From contig NZ_JAPDIR010000011.1 of assembly GCF_029870595.1 (NCBI RefSeq), positions 62,001-126,000 of the forward strand: 64,000 nucleotides of DNA, written 5' to 3'. A program made the position numbers and the translations under genes. Positions 8,822 through 18,040 of the stretch are shown in pieces (within the stretch, counting starts at the first letter, position 1; every line of letters begins with the position of its first letter). The notes beneath the pieces were generated by a model. It was given only the letters and a program-made list of their open reading frames with translations, did not search any database and was not told where the DNA came from. Origin of the DNA: Sphingomonas sp. CBMAI 2297 (GTDB lineage Bacteria; Pseudomonadota; Alphaproteobacteria; Sphingomonadales; Sphingomonadaceae).

Positions 8822-9432
8822 TCCTTGCCGCGCTGATCCTCCAGGCCGCGACGCCGCAGAGCGCGGTCGATGCCGAGCGCGCGTTCAACGCGGCGGCGCA
8901 GGCCAGGGGGCAGTGGACGGCGTTCCGCGAATATGCGGCGGCGGATGCGACGATGTTCGTGCCGCAGCCGGTGACGGCGCGGGAATGGCTGAAGGATCGC
9001 AAGGATCCGCCAAGGTCCATCACTTGGTGGCCGACGGAGAGCTATGTTTCATGCGACGGCAACTATGCGGTGAACAGCGGCGGCGTGCGTTGGCCGGGCG
9101 GTAAGCTCGGTTATTTTACGACCGTCTGGAAGCGCCAGGTAGATGGCAGCTGGCAATGGCGGCTCGACCATGGCGACAAGCTGAAAAGCGATCGCGGCCG
9201 CCCGGTCGAGCCGAAGCTGGTCCGGGCATCCTGCGCACCGTTGCCGCAGCCGATTATGTCGTCGATCCTCGCGACCCCGGGTGCGAAGCTGGGGGATGGT
9301 GCTTCATCCGACGGGACGATCCGGTGGCATTGGCAGGTTACGCCCGATGGCGCGCGCATATTCACCGTGTGGATCTGGAATGGCGACGCGTTCGAGGTAT
9401 GCGTTTCCGACGGAGTGGCTGCACCGAAATGA
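8818..9432 (+). CDS. Hypothetical protein, NTF2/DUF4440-like
   Basis: A 204-residue protein starting at ATG 8818, which overlaps the folD stop. After a short hydrophobic leader ([14 protein letters not shown]) comes a region with the feel of SnoaL/DUF4440 folds: [30 protein letters not shown], then [26 protein letters not shown]-terminal extension follows. No catalytic residues can be assigned. The leader suggests export. The gene sits between folD and marC in an ATGA-linked chain, which says little about its function. Confidence 0.6.
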   Translation: MILAALILQAATPQSAVDAERAFNAAAQARGQWTAFREYAAADATMFVPQPVTAREWLKDRKDPPRSITWWPTESYVSCDGNYAVNSGGVRWPGGKLGYFTTVWKRQVDGSWQWRLDHGDKLKSDRGRPVEPKLVRASCAPLPQPIMSSILATPGAKLGDGASSDGTIRWHWQVTPDGARIFTVWIWNGDAFEVCVSDGVAAPK

Positions 9433-10070
9433 TCGAGCTGTTCATTTCCGCCTTCGTCACCTTCTTCGTGGTGATCGATCCGCCCGGCTGCGCGCCGATC
9501 TTCGCGGGGCTCACCGCCGGCACCAGCGCGGCGCATCGCCGGGCGATGGCGGTGCGCGCGGTGGTGGTCGCCGCGGCCATCCTGTTCGGCTTCGCGCTGT
9601 TCGGCGAGGTGCTGCTGCGCGCGCTCGGCATCAGCCTCAATGCCTTCAAGATCGCGGGCGGCATCATGCTGTTCCTGATCGCGCTCGAAATGGTGTTCGA
9701 GAAGCGCACCGAACGGCGCGAGGACCGGGCCGAGAAAGTGAAGGCCAGCGAGCCGACCGACATCTCGATCTTCCCGATGGCGATGCCGATGATCGCGGGG
9801 CCGGGCTCGATCGCCTCGGTGATGCTGCTGATGTCGCAGAACAATGGCGTCGAGCGGACGACGGTGGTGCTTGCCGCGATGGCGGCGATCCTGCTGCTCA
9901 CCATGCTGGCGCTGCTCGCCGCCGGTCCGCTGATGCGGGTGGTGGGGGCGAAGATCGAGGCGGTGGTGTCGCGGCTGCTCGGCGTGCTGCTGGGGGCGCT
10001 GGCGGTGCAGTTCGTGATCGACGGGATCAGCGCGGCGCTGGTCGCGGGGCGGGCGGCGACGGGGCACTGA
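9429..10070 (+). CDS. MarC family membrane protein
   Basis: A 213-residue inner-membrane protein of the MarC (UPF0056) family, with about six membrane segments. The diagnostic N-terminal FFVVIDPPGCAPIFAGLT and the central ISIFPMAMPMIAGPGSIASV are both present. Family members were once thought to be antibiotic-resistance transporters; their true role is unsettled. ATG 9429 overlaps the previous stop codon (ATGA). A central charged loop (EKRTERREDRAEKVK) is cytosolic. It ends 15 bases before the convergent GT-C-like gene. Confidence 0.85.
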   Translation: MIELFISAFVTFFVVIDPPGCAPIFAGLTAGTSAAHRRAMAVRAVVVAAAILFGFALFGEVLLRALGISLNAFKIAGGIMLFLIALEMVFEKRTERREDRAEKVKASEPTDISIFPMAMPMIAGPGSIASVMLLMSQNNGVERTTVVLAAMAAILLLTMLALLAAGPLMRVVGAKIEAVVSRLLGVLLGALAVQFVIDGISAALVAGRAATGH

Positions 10071-10085
10071 GGCCCCGGAAGGCGT

Positions 10086-11990
10086 TCAGCGTCTTGCGGG
10101 TTCCGCCGGCATTTCCGGCAGGTCGTAGCGGATCCGCCACAGCTTGAATGGCAGCGGCTTGCCCGGCTGGACCTCGCGCAGGGGCACCGGTTCGAGCCAG
10201 TTCGGCACGTCGCCCTTGGCCAGTTGCGCATAGAAGCCGTTCGGCCCGCGGCTGCGGTAGAGCGTCGTCTCCGACAGGTTCGGGCAGATCAGCAGATACT
10301 GGGCCTTGTGCGCGGCGGCGATCGGCCGGAAGTTCGGCGTCGTCCAGGTGAAGGCGTGGTGCACGTCGAGGATCGCTCGGCCGTTGCGGTGATAGGGGCC
10401 GGCGATGCCGCTGTGATGGGTGACGGTGATCAGGCGCGGGCCCAGATCGACATGCGTGAAGACGATCCCGGCCGGCACGTCGTCGAGCACGCGCAGGTTG
10501 CTCATCCGCGCACAGGCGGCATTGGCGGCGGCGACCTTGTCGGGCGGCGCCGGCTTGCCCGGCTTGGCGTCGTTGCCGGCGGAGAAGAAGGGCACGACCA
10601 GCCCGGCCCACAGGCCCGAGAGCAGCAGGAAGGCGAAGACCGTGCCCAGCACGCGGACGAGGATGCCGAGCAGCCGGGCCGGGCCTTCGCCGATCCAGCG
10701 CGCGAAGGGCGCGCGGATGCCCAGGAACCACGGAATGGCGACGACCAGCAATGCCACCGATCCCGGCACCGCCAGCAGCTGCGCGGCGGGCGCGGCGCGC
10801 ACCTGCCAGAGGAGCATCGCGCTCGCGAATGCAGTGAACAGCGCCACCGCCGCCCAGCCGACCAGCGCCTCGCCGCGGCGCGCGCGCCAGGTGGCGAAGA
10901 GCGCGCCGAGCGTGCCGATCACCGGCAGCACCGCCATCGGAAAGGCGGTCTTGAAGGCGTGCTTGTAGATCGGCCGCGCCTCGCGGACATTGTTGAGCCA
11001 GGTGTTGGCGAGCTCGTCCGAGACTTGCTCGGGCCGGCCCAGGCATTGCGGGAACAGCAGGGCGAAGCCGGCGACGATCGCCGCGCCGGCCAGCGCGGCA
11101 AGGGCGAGGCGGACCCGGCGGTCGGCCGGGTTGCGCAGCGACAGCGCGAAGAGCAGGGCGCCGGCGGCGACCATCACGGTCAGCCATACGGGCGTGAGCG
11201 CGTCGCAGCGCATCGCCTGGTTGGCGTTCGAGGCGAAGAGCGCGAAGCCGAGCGCGGAGCCGCCGCCGAGCGTCAGGCCATAGACCTGCATGCGGCGCAC
11301 ATCGTCGCGATCCCAGATCCAGCGCAGCGCGATGATCGCGCCGGCCATCGCGCAATAGGGCAGCATCTCGAGCCCGATGGTGAGCGAAGCGGCGCTGGAC
11401 AGGCCGACAACGGCGCCGCCGCGGGCCCGGCGCGGATCGGCGAGGCCGGCGACCGTCATCGCCAGGAACGCCAGCTGCCAGCCATGATGGTCGATCCGCA
11501 TCGGCGCGAACATCGACATGGTCGAGGCGCAGCCCATCAGGACGATCAGCGCCACCGGCCAGGCCCAGGGCGCGACGAGCCGGCGCACGGCGAGCGAGAG
11601 CCCGGCCATGGCGAGCGCCAGCGGCAGCAGCGGCGCGAGACCGCACGCCCATTTCTCTGCCGTGGCGGTGCCGACGAACGGCTTGAAGGCGAGGATCAGC
11701 CCGGCGATCGGCAGGTCGACCAGGCGCGACCAGTGGATGTCGAACCCGCCCAGCGCCGGATCGAGGCGATATTGCCGCAGATCGTACCAGCCCTGGCCCG
11801 CCAGCCAGGCGCGGACCTGCATCAGGCGCATATTGTCGTCGGTGTCGCCGAGCAGCAGCCAATAGATGTTGCCCTGCCGGTCATGGAGGAACCAGGCGAC
11901 CACGCAGAGCCAGAAGAGCGCCATCCAGCGCAGCCAGTTGCGGTCCAGTTCTCGGTCGAGGCGGAACCCGCCCTTGGCTTCTGGCGTCAA
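10086..11990 (-). CDS. Large membrane protein, GT-C glycosyltransferase-like
   Basis: A 634-residue protein with about a dozen hydrophobic helices and a C-terminal soluble part (from about residue 480). The first periplasmic loop carries GDTDDNMRLMQV followed by GGFDIHWSRLVDLP; acidic motifs in this position are typical of GT-C lipid-phosphosugar-dependent transferases such as STT3 and GT39/GT83 enzymes. I infer a glycosyl- or oligosaccharyl-transferase, not a proven one. TTG at 11990 was chosen because GAGGGA precedes it on the minus strand by seven bases; the frame is open to 12125 but that would overlap the divergent gtrA. It neighbours gtrA, a methyltransferase and a GT2 gene, consistent with polyprenol-linked glycan work. 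Confidence 0.65.
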   Translation of the reverse strand: MTPEAKGGFRLDRELDRNWLRWMALFWLCVVAWFLHDRQGNIYWLLLGDTDDNMRLMQVRAWLAGQGWYDLRQYRLDPALGGFDIHWSRLVDLPIAGLILAFKPFVGTATAEKWACGLAPLLPLALAMAGLSLAVRRLVAPWAWPVALIVLMGCASTMSMFAPMRIDHHGWQLAFLAMTVAGLADPRRARGGAVVGLSSAASLTIGLEMLPYCAMAGAIIALRWIWDRDDVRRMQVYGLTLGGGSALGFALFASNANQAMRCDALTPVWLTVMVAAGALLFALSLRNPADRRVRLALAALAGAAIVAGFALLFPQCLGRPEQVSDELANTWLNNVREARPIYKHAFKTAFPMAVLPVIGTLGALFATWRARRGEALVGWAAVALFTAFASAMLLWQVRAAPAAQLLAVPGSVALLVVAIPWFLGIRAPFARWIGEGPARLLGILVRVLGTVFAFLLLSGLWAGLVVPFFSAGNDAKPGKPAPPDKVAAANAACARMSNLRVLDDVPAGIVFTHVDLGPRLITVTHHSGIAGPYHRNGRAILDVHHAFTWTTPNFRPIAAAHKAQYLLICPNLSETTLYRSRGPNGFYAQLAKGDVPNWLEPVPLREVQPGKPLPFKLWRIRYDLPEMPAEPARR

Positions 11991-12051
11991 AATCGCTTCC
12001 CTCGCTCCGCGCCACGCATTAGGGCGACCGGCGGTTCTTGGGCAAGCGATT

Positions 12052-12468
12052 GTGACGGCGGTAATCAGGCGATTCGAAGAGATGTGGGCGAATGGCGTGT
12101 TCGGGCAGCTCGTGCGCTTCGGCATCGTCGGGCTGGCGTCGACCTTCGTCTATGCCCTGGTCTATTGGCCGCTCGCCACCTATGCGATCCCGCCGGTGCT
12201 CGCGTCGATCGCGGGCTTCCTGGTCGCGGTGGTGTTCGGCTATGTCTTCCACAGCCGCTGGAGCTTCAAGGGGCATGAAGCGGAAGGCGGCGTGGGCACC
12301 CAGTCCAAGTTCGTCGCGGTCCAGTCGGTCGGCATGGCGATGAACGCCGGCTTCACCTGGGTGATCACCGGGCCGCTGCACCAGCAGACCTGGGTGCCGC
12401 TGCTTCCCGTGGTCTTCGTGACGCCGCTCGTTACCTTCGCGCTCAACCGCTATCTGGTGTTCAAATAA
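12052..12468 (+). CDS. GtrA family protein
   Basis: A 138-residue protein with four membrane helices in the GtrA pattern: FGQLVRFGIVGLASTFVYALVY, then a helix ending in FGYVFHSRWSFKG, and a C-terminal PLVTFALNRYLVFK. GtrA proteins are proposed to flip polyprenyl-phosphate-linked sugars across the inner membrane. GTG 12052 is a likely start; ATG 12082 just before the first helix is the alternative. The gene diverges from the GT-C-like gene and is followed one base later by a methyltransferase. Confidence 0.85.
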   Translation: MTAVIRRFEEMWANGVFGQLVRFGIVGLASTFVYALVYWPLATYAIPPVLASIAGFLVAVVFGYVFHSRWSFKGHEAEGGVGTQSKFVAVQSVGMAMNAGFTWVITGPLHQQTWVPLLPVVFVTPLVTFALNRYLVFK

Positions 12469-12469
12469 G

Positions 12470-13198
12470 ATGGACCGCATCGTCTACGAGCGCATGGCCG
12501 CGCACGACACCACCCATTGGTGGTATCGTGCGCGCCGCGAGATCCTTTCCGACTATCTGAAGCGCTATGCCGCCATTCCGGGCGGCGCGCGCATCCTCGA
12601 GATCGGCTGCGGCACCGGCCACAACCTGCCGATGCTTGCCCAGTTCGGCGAGATCGACGCGATCGAGATCGACGAGATCGCCGCCGCCAAGGCGAGCGAG
12701 CGGCTCGGCAAGAAAGTGGGCGCTTCGCCGCTCCCGGAGCTGACCGGCGTGGCGGACGACAGCTACGACATGGTCGCGGTGCTCGACGTGATCGAGCATG
12801 TCGAGGACGATGTCGCGGCGCTGCGGGCGATCGCCCGGGTGCTCAAGCCCGGCGGCAAGATCCTGATCACCGTGCCGGCCCATCAATGGATGTGGAGCGC
12901 GCACGATGTCGTGAACCACCACAAGCGCCGCTATTCCAAGGCGACGCTGACTGCCTCGCTGCACAAGGCCGGGCTTGGCTGGCGGAAGCTGCGCTGGTTC
13001 AACTCGCTGCTCTTTCCGGTGGCGGTGGCGGCGCGCTTCGTCGGCAAGCTTACCGGCAAGGACGACAGCGACGATTCGCCGCCGCCCCGGCCGCTCAATG
13101 CCGCGTTCGAGACGGTGTTCGGGCTGGAGCGTCACCTGCTCGGCCGGCTGCCGATGCCGCCGGGCCTGTCGATCATCGTGCTGGCGGAACCGAAGTAA
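12470..13198 (+). CDS. Class I SAM-dependent methyltransferase
   Basis: A 242-residue protein with the classic SAM-binding loop ILEIGCGTGHN near residue 42, an acidic second strand (IDAIEIDE), and YDMVAVLDVIEHVEDD with LKPGGKILITVPAHQWMWS near 100-140. The opening HWWYRARREIL and the HHKRRYSKATL segment are frequent in methyltransferases of surface-glycan loci. It starts one base after gtrA and probably shares its transcript. The substrate is unknown; the context suggests a lipid-linked sugar or its carrier. Confidence 0.85.
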   Translation: MDRIVYERMAAHDTTHWWYRARREILSDYLKRYAAIPGGARILEIGCGTGHNLPMLAQFGEIDAIEIDEIAAAKASERLGKKVGASPLPELTGVADDSYDMVAVLDVIEHVEDDVAALRAIARVLKPGGKILITVPAHQWMWSAHDVVNHHKRRYSKATLTASLHKAGLGWRKLRWFNSLLFPVAVAARFVGKLTGKDDSDDSPPPRPLNAAFETVFGLERHLLGRLPMPPGLSIIVLAEPK

Positions 13199-13200
13199 CC

Positions 13201-13283
13201 GTCATCCCGGCGAAAGCCGGGATCTCATGCCGTATCGCGCCATCGTCCGAGACCCCGGCTTTCGCCGGGGTGGCGGCTCAATT
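13201..13283. repeat. REP-like doublet of opposed palindromes
   Basis: Two hairpins, atcccggcgaaagccgggat and accccggctttcgccggggt, lie about 30 bases apart in mirrored orientation. They occupy the spacer between the convergent methyltransferase and glycosyltransferase genes and reach the stop codon of the latter. Either hairpin could act as a terminator. Confidence 0.6.
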
Positions 13284-14300
13284 CTCGCCGCGCGGCGTGA
13301 CCGGCGAGACGCTGACCTCGCCCGAATCGGCATAGCGATAGCCGAGCGAGGCATGGCCCATCACCGGCCCGGCGACGTCCGCGACGATGTAGAGCGGCCG
13401 GCGCTTCGATTCGACATAGAGCCGGCCGAGATATTCGCCGATCATGCCGAGCACGAACATCTGCACTGCGCCCAGCACGACGACGACCAGCATCAGCGAG
13501 GTCCAGCCGGGGATCGCCGCGCCCATCAGGAAGCCGGCGACGATGTAGAGCACCAGCAGCGCCGACAGGCCGGTGAGCACCAGGCCGACATGGCTGGCGA
13601 AGCGCAGCGGCGCGGTCGAGAAGCCGGTGATCGCGTCCAATGCGAAGCGGATCATCTTGCCGAGCGGGTATTTGCTCTCGCCGGCATGGCGCTCGTGCCG
13701 GTCATAGGGGAAGGGCACTTGCTTGAAGCCGACCCAGGCGACCATGCCGCGGATGAAGCGCGCCTGTTCGGGCAGCGACAGAAAGGCGTCGAGCGCGCGC
13801 CGCGTCATCAGGCGGAAATCGCCGGTGTCGAGCGGGATCGGCGTGTCGGTGATCCGGTCGAGCATGCGGTAGAAGAAGGCGGCGGTGATCTTCTTGAAGA
13901 TCGTCTCGCCGTCGCGCTTGCGGCGCACCGCATAGACCACGTCGGCGCCCTGTGAGCGCATCGCGGCGCGCATGTCGGTCAGCAGTTCGGGCGGGTCCTG
14001 CAGGTCGGCGTCGATGATCAGGATCTCCTCGCCCGCGCACAGGTCCAGCCCGGCGGTGAGGGCGAGCTGATGGCCGTGGTTGCGCGAGAGGTTGATCGCG
14101 ACGAGGCGCGGATCGCTTGCCGAGAGGCGCTGCATCACGTCCCAGCTCCTGTCGCGCGAGCCGTCGTTGATGAGCACGATTTCATAGTCGTCGCCCACCG
14201 CGGCGCGGGCGGCGCCGGAGACGCGGCCGTGCAGCATCTCGAGGCATGCCTCTTCATTGTAGCAGGGGATGACGACGGAGAGTTTGGGCCGCTTTTGCAT
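13278..14300 (-). CDS. GT2 glycosyltransferase, GtrB/polyisoprenyl-phosphate type
   Basis: A 340-residue enzyme that probably loads a sugar onto polyprenyl phosphate. The N-terminal GT-A domain (about 1-230) opens with KLSVVIPCYNEE, has LINDGSRD near 46 and a DADLQDPPELL metal-binding motif near 98, plus DTGDFRLMTRRA near 157. Two C-terminal membrane helices (about 235-265 and 275-300) place it in the GtrB/DPM-like membrane-anchored class, and GEYLGRLYVESKRRPLY follows. Together with GtrA and the GT-C-like protein it forms the three expected roles: charge, flip, transfer. Confidence 0.9.
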   Translation of the reverse strand: MQKRPKLSVVIPCYNEEACLEMLHGRVSGAARAAVGDDYEIVLINDGSRDRSWDVMQRLSASDPRLVAINLSRNHGHQLALTAGLDLCAGEEILIIDADLQDPPELLTDMRAAMRSQGADVVYAVRRKRDGETIFKKITAAFFYRMLDRITDTPIPLDTGDFRLMTRRALDAFLSLPEQARFIRGMVAWVGFKQVPFPYDRHERHAGESKYPLGKMIRFALDAITGFSTAPLRFASHVGLVLTGLSALLVLYIVAGFLMGAAIPGWTSLMLVVVVLGAVQMFVLGMIGEYLGRLYVESKRRPLYIVADVAGPVMGHASLGYRYADSGEVSVSPVTPRGEN

Positions 14301-14438
14301 GACCGGACGCTCTAGCGTCGCGACGAGCCGCCGTCGAGCGGCATGGATGCCTAGCCCCGCAATGCCGCCGCGCTTGCCCGCGCTTCTCCTCGTTACGGGG
14401 TTGACGTTCCGCGGCCATGGCGGCTAACGCCCATCGAG

Positions 14439-14456
14439 ATTGAGAATCACTTGCAT
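14439..14456 (+). promoter_or_regulatory. Putative Fur box
   Basis: ATTGAGAATCACTTGCAT resembles the Fur-box pattern (ATTGAGAATCATTTGCA-like in many alphaproteobacteria). It lies 21 bases upstream of the ATG of a TonB-dependent haem-type receptor, a position suited to iron-dependent repression. Confidence 0.6.
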
Positions 14457-14477
14457 TAGCAGAAAGGATTTCGGGGC

Positions 14478-16703
14478 ATGCGGCGTACCATCGGGGCGGG
14501 GATCAGCCTTTGGGTGCTGGCGGCGGCGCTGCCGGCCCAGGCGCAGGAGAAGAAGGGCGCCGAGCAGCAGGATTCGACGATCACCGTCACGGCCACGCGC
14601 ATCCCGACCGACGTGAAGGAAGTCCCCGCCACCGTTACCGTGATCGACGAGCGGAAGATGGCCGATGAGCTGACTACCGATATCAAGGATCTGGTCCGCT
14701 ACGAGCCGGGTATCAGCGTGCCGCGCGGCCCGACCCGCTTCGGCGCGGCGCTGGGGACCACCGGCCGTGCGGGAAATGAGGGCTTCGTCGTTCGCGGCAT
14801 CGGCGGCAACCGGGTGCTGATCCAGGTCGACGGCGTGCGCGTGCCCGACGGCTTCACTTTCGGCGCGCAGTCGACCGGGCGGGGCGACTATGTCGATCTG
14901 GGCCTGGTCAAGTCGGTCGAGATCCTGCGCGGCCCGGCTTCGGCGCTGTACGGCAGCGACGGCCTGGCCGGCGCGGTGAGCTTCACCACCAGCGATCCTT
15001 CAGACTTCCTGCGCGACGGCAAGAAGGTCGGCGGGCTGGCGCGCGCCGCCTATAGCTCGGCGGACGACGAATTCTCCGAGACCGGCGTGATCGCCGGCCG
15101 TTTCGGCGACTTCTCGGCGATGCTCGCCTATACCCGCCGCGACTATCACGAGCTCGACAACAAGGGGACGACCGGCGGCATCGGCACTGCCCGCACCGAG
15201 CCCAATCCGCAGGACGGCCATTCGAACGCCGGGCTCGCCCGGCTGGTCTATGAGCCCGACGCGCGCAACCGCTTCCGGATCACCGGCGAATATGTCGACA
15301 GCCGCCTTGCCACCAATGTGCTGACCGGCCTGACTCCGCTTCCCGCCACCGGCACCACCATCGACCTGTTGCAGGCGCGCGACACCAGCAAGCGCGGCCG
15401 CATCGCCGGCGACTGGACCTGGAGCGGCGAGGGCACGCTGGAGTTCGCGCGGCTGAGCGGCTATTGGCAGAACAGCAAGGATCGCCAGTTCACCGACGAG
15501 GACCGTAGCCCGGTTGCCGATCGCGAGCGGCTCAACACCTTCGAGAACCGCGTCTATGGCGCCTCGGGCGAAGTGCGCTTCGGCTTTGGCGAGGAGCACG
15601 GGCTGCGCGCCAAGCTGACGCTGGCGGGCGATATCAGCTGGACCAACCAGAAGGGGCTGCGCGACGGCGTGACGCCGCCGCCGGGCGAGACCTTCCCGAC
15701 CCGCGCCTTCCCCGAGACCGACTATATGCTGGCCGGCCTCGTCGCCGCGGCGGAAGTCTCGTTCGGGCCGCTGACGCTCTACCCGGCGCTCCGCTTCGAC
15801 GCCTACAAGCTCACGCCCGAAAAGGATCCGCTGCTGCCGACCTTCGCCGCATCGGGGCAGGACGGCTCGCGCGTCTCGCCCAAGGTCGGCGCGGTGATCA
15901 AGCTGTCCGAAGGCGCCCGGCTGTTCGCCAACTATGCGCAGGGCTTCAAGGCGCCGGAGCCGAGCCAGGTCAACAACTTCTTCGCCAACCCGCCGGTCGG
16001 CTATACCAGCATCGCCAATCCCAACCTGAAGCCGGAGAACAGCGAGAGCTTCGAGGGCGGCTTCCGCTATTTCAACGATCTGGTCTCGTTTGACCTGACC
16101 GGCTTCTATGCCCGCTATCACGACTTCATCGACCAGGTGGAGACGACCGGGCGCCCCTTTCCGTCGCCGGCCAATCCCTGGATCTACCAGTGGCGCAACC
16201 TGGGCGGCGTGAAGATCCGTGGCTTCGAGGCGCGCGCCACGGTGCGCCCGGCGCGGGGGCTGAACGCCACGCTGGCGCTGTCCTATGCCCATGGCGACAC
16301 GATCGGCACCAACGGCGCCAGGCTGCCGCTCCAGTCGATCGATCCGCTGAAGCTGGTCGGTGGCATCGGCTATGACGCGGCCGACCGACGCTTCGGCGGC
16401 CGGCTGATGGCGACCTATGGAGGGCAGAAGGAGATTGCCCGGACGCGCGGATCGAGCTGCTATGCCGCCACCGCCAATGCCGCGCCGAACTGCTTTACTG
16501 GCAATGATTTCGTCACGCTCGACATCACCGCCTATGTGCGCGTGACCGACGGCGTGACGGTGCGCGGTGGCGTGTTCAACCTGACCGACCGCAAATACTG
16601 GCTGTGGCAGGACATTCGCGGTCTCGCCGCGACCTCCACGGTGCGCGACGCCTATACCCAGCCGGGCCGCAACGGCTCGGTTTCCATCAGCTATCGTTTC
16701 TAA
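14478..16703 (+). CDS. TonB-dependent haem/haemoglobin-type receptor
   Basis: A 741-residue outer-membrane receptor. It has a signal peptide ending near ALPAQA (residue 22), a TonB-box-like STITVTATR at about 33-41, a plug domain with VRGIGGNRVLIQVDGVRVP and VEILRGPASALYGSDGLAGAV, and a long beta-barrel ending in a C-terminal phenylalanine (SISYRF). The NPNLKPENSESFEGGFRY segment is typical of the haemoglobin/transferrin/lactoferrin receptor subfamily. A Fur-like box stands just upstream and a DUF6607-like exported protein follows 21 bases later, consistent with an iron- or haem-scavenging operon. The exact ligand cannot be deduced. Confidence 0.9.
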   Translation: MRRTIGAGISLWVLAAALPAQAQEKKGAEQQDSTITVTATRIPTDVKEVPATVTVIDERKMADELTTDIKDLVRYEPGISVPRGPTRFGAALGTTGRAGNEGFVVRGIGGNRVLIQVDGVRVPDGFTFGAQSTGRGDYVDLGLVKSVEILRGPASALYGSDGLAGAVSFTTSDPSDFLRDGKKVGGLARAAYSSADDEFSETGVIAGRFGDFSAMLAYTRRDYHELDNKGTTGGIGTARTEPNPQDGHSNAGLARLVYEPDARNRFRITGEYVDSRLATNVLTGLTPLPATGTTIDLLQARDTSKRGRIAGDWTWSGEGTLEFARLSGYWQNSKDRQFTDEDRSPVADRERLNTFENRVYGASGEVRFGFGEEHGLRAKLTLAGDISWTNQKGLRDGVTPPPGETFPTRAFPETDYMLAGLVAAAEVSFGPLTLYPALRFDAYKLTPEKDPLLPTFAASGQDGSRVSPKVGAVIKLSEGARLFANYAQGFKAPEPSQVNNFFANPPVGYTSIANPNLKPENSESFEGGFRYFNDLVSFDLTGFYARYHDFIDQVETTGRPFPSPANPWIYQWRNLGGVKIRGFEARATVRPARGLNATLALSYAHGDTIGTNGARLPLQSIDPLKLVGGIGYDAADRRFGGRLMATYGGQKEIARTRGSSCYAATANAAPNCFTGNDFVTLDITAYVRVTDGVTVRGGVFNLTDRKYWLWQDIRGLAATSTVRDAYTQPGRNGSVSISYRF

Positions 16704-16724
16704 CCGCTTCTGAGGACCAAGATC

Positions 16725-17687
16725 ATGAAGCTGCTTCTTCCGATCCTTCCGATTGCCCTTTCGTTGCTGGCGCCGGTGCCCGCGCTTGCCCAATCGGCGT
16801 CCGCCCCGGCGGCCAGATCGGCCTTCGAGGCCGACCGCGCCGACATCCTCGCCATGGCGGGGACGTACAAGGTGAAGTTCGACATGCAGGAGAGCACTTC
16901 CTGGCGCGCCGACTATACCCCGATCCCGGCAAAGGTCTCGGGCGGCGACGAAGTCGTCCGGGTGATCGAGGACAAGGGCTCGACGATCCGGCTCCAGCAT
17001 CTGCTCGTCGTCGACATGGGCGACGGCAAGAAGATGGTGATCAAGCACTGGCGCCAGGATTGGCAGTACGAGCCGGCCAGGGTGCTGGTCTATTCGGACC
17101 GCGATGCCTGGACCTGGGCCGAGGTGCCCGTCGCCGAGCGCCGGGGCGCCTGGTCGCAGACCGTCTACCAGGTCGATGATTCCCCCCGCTATGGCGGCTG
17201 GGGCAAATGGACCGAGGTCGGCGGGGTGCGGCGCTGGGAATCGAACCGCAGCTGGCGGCCGCTCGCCCGGCGCGACGCGGTGCGCGGGCCGGTCTATGAC
17301 CGCTATCTGGGCGTCAACCGCCACGCGATCGCGCCGGCCGGCTGGATCCACTGGCAGGACAATCTGAAGATGGACGGCAGGACCGTGCCCGTCGTCCAGG
17401 AATATGTCCTCAACAGCTATACGAAATTCGCAGGCTTCGACGTGAAGGCTGCGGACGATTACTGGGCGGCGACCAAGGGCTATTGGGCCGCGATCCGCGC
17501 CGAATGGGACCGGATCGCCGCGGCCAAGGGCGGCATCCGCATCACCGAGGAAGCCGATCACGGCACGGTGATCGCCGGCCGCGTGCTCGAGATCGCCGAC
17601 GAGATCCAGCAGGGCAAGACCAGCGAGGCCGACGGGATCAGGAGCGCCCGGGCGCTGATGGACCAGGCGACCAGGGCCGCACGGTAG
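16725..17687 (+). CDS. DUF6607-like exported protein, partner of TonB receptor
   Basis: A 320-residue protein with a signal peptide (cleavage likely after ALAQS, about residue 22). The pattern YKVKFDMQESTSW, then RLQHLLVVDMGDGKKMVIKHWRQDWQYE, and WSQTVYQVDDSPRYGGWGKW is what I remember of the DUF6607 family, often found beside iron-regulated TonB receptors. Its function is unknown; periplasmic or outer-membrane assistance in uptake is an inference from the operon. GAGGA lies seven bases before the ATG. A strong terminator follows the gene. Confidence 0.7.
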   Translation: MKLLLPILPIALSLLAPVPALAQSASAPAARSAFEADRADILAMAGTYKVKFDMQESTSWRADYTPIPAKVSGGDEVVRVIEDKGSTIRLQHLLVVDMGDGKKMVIKHWRQDWQYEPARVLVYSDRDAWTWAEVPVAERRGAWSQTVYQVDDSPRYGGWGKWTEVGGVRRWESNRSWRPLARRDAVRGPVYDRYLGVNRHAIAPAGWIHWQDNLKMDGRTVPVVQEYVLNSYTKFAGFDVKAADDYWAATKGYWAAIRAEWDRIAAAKGGIRITEEADHGTVIAGRVLEIADEIQQGKTSEADGIRSARALMDQATRAAR

Positions 17688-18040
17688 ATTCCCCCTCGGG
17701 AAAGGCCCGCTTTCCTTGGTCGGAGCGGGCTGGGGGCGAGCACGGTTCCCAAGCCCGTGCCCGCCCCCTTTTTTATCCGCGGAGGGGAAGGTTCGACCGG
17801 ATGGTCGCGGGATTCATTGAATCCGTTGACTCGCCGCGCGGGGCGACATGCCGCCGGATGGTCGAAGGCCGGGTTGAGTCCGGCCCTTCCCCGGGGCGTG
17901 GGCGAGTGGCGAAGGTTCGACGGTGAGAAAGAGCCCGTCGAGCCTGGCAGGGCAAATCCTACATTGGAAGGGCAGTCTCGAAGCCCGGCGGCGCGTGCGT
18001 GGCCCGCCCTGGCCGCGAAGGACCGGGGCGGGCTTGCCGG
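17688..18040. other. 353-base spacer with terminator, otherwise featureless
   Basis: Apart from the terminator at 17732-17775, this spacer between two convergent genes contains only GC-rich sequence, including two copies of cggatggtcg. Short open frames here show no recognisable protein. Confidence 0.5.
17732..17775 (+). terminator. Rho-independent terminator
   Basis: A GGGGGCGaGCACGG stem pairs with CCCGTGCcCGCCCCC across an eight-base loop and is followed by a run of T (17769-17774). It ends the receptor/DUF6607 transcript. Confidence 0.85.

Noticed and set aside
9156..9428. Extending MarC upstream to 9156
   Set aside because: This part overlaps the preceding gene and encodes residues unrelated to MarC; the ATGA junction at 9429 fits better.
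15000..17561. 853-codon minus-strand frame antisense to the TonB receptor
   Set aside because: It is a shadow of the receptor and DUF6607-like genes; the amino-acid make-up is repetitive and has no domain.
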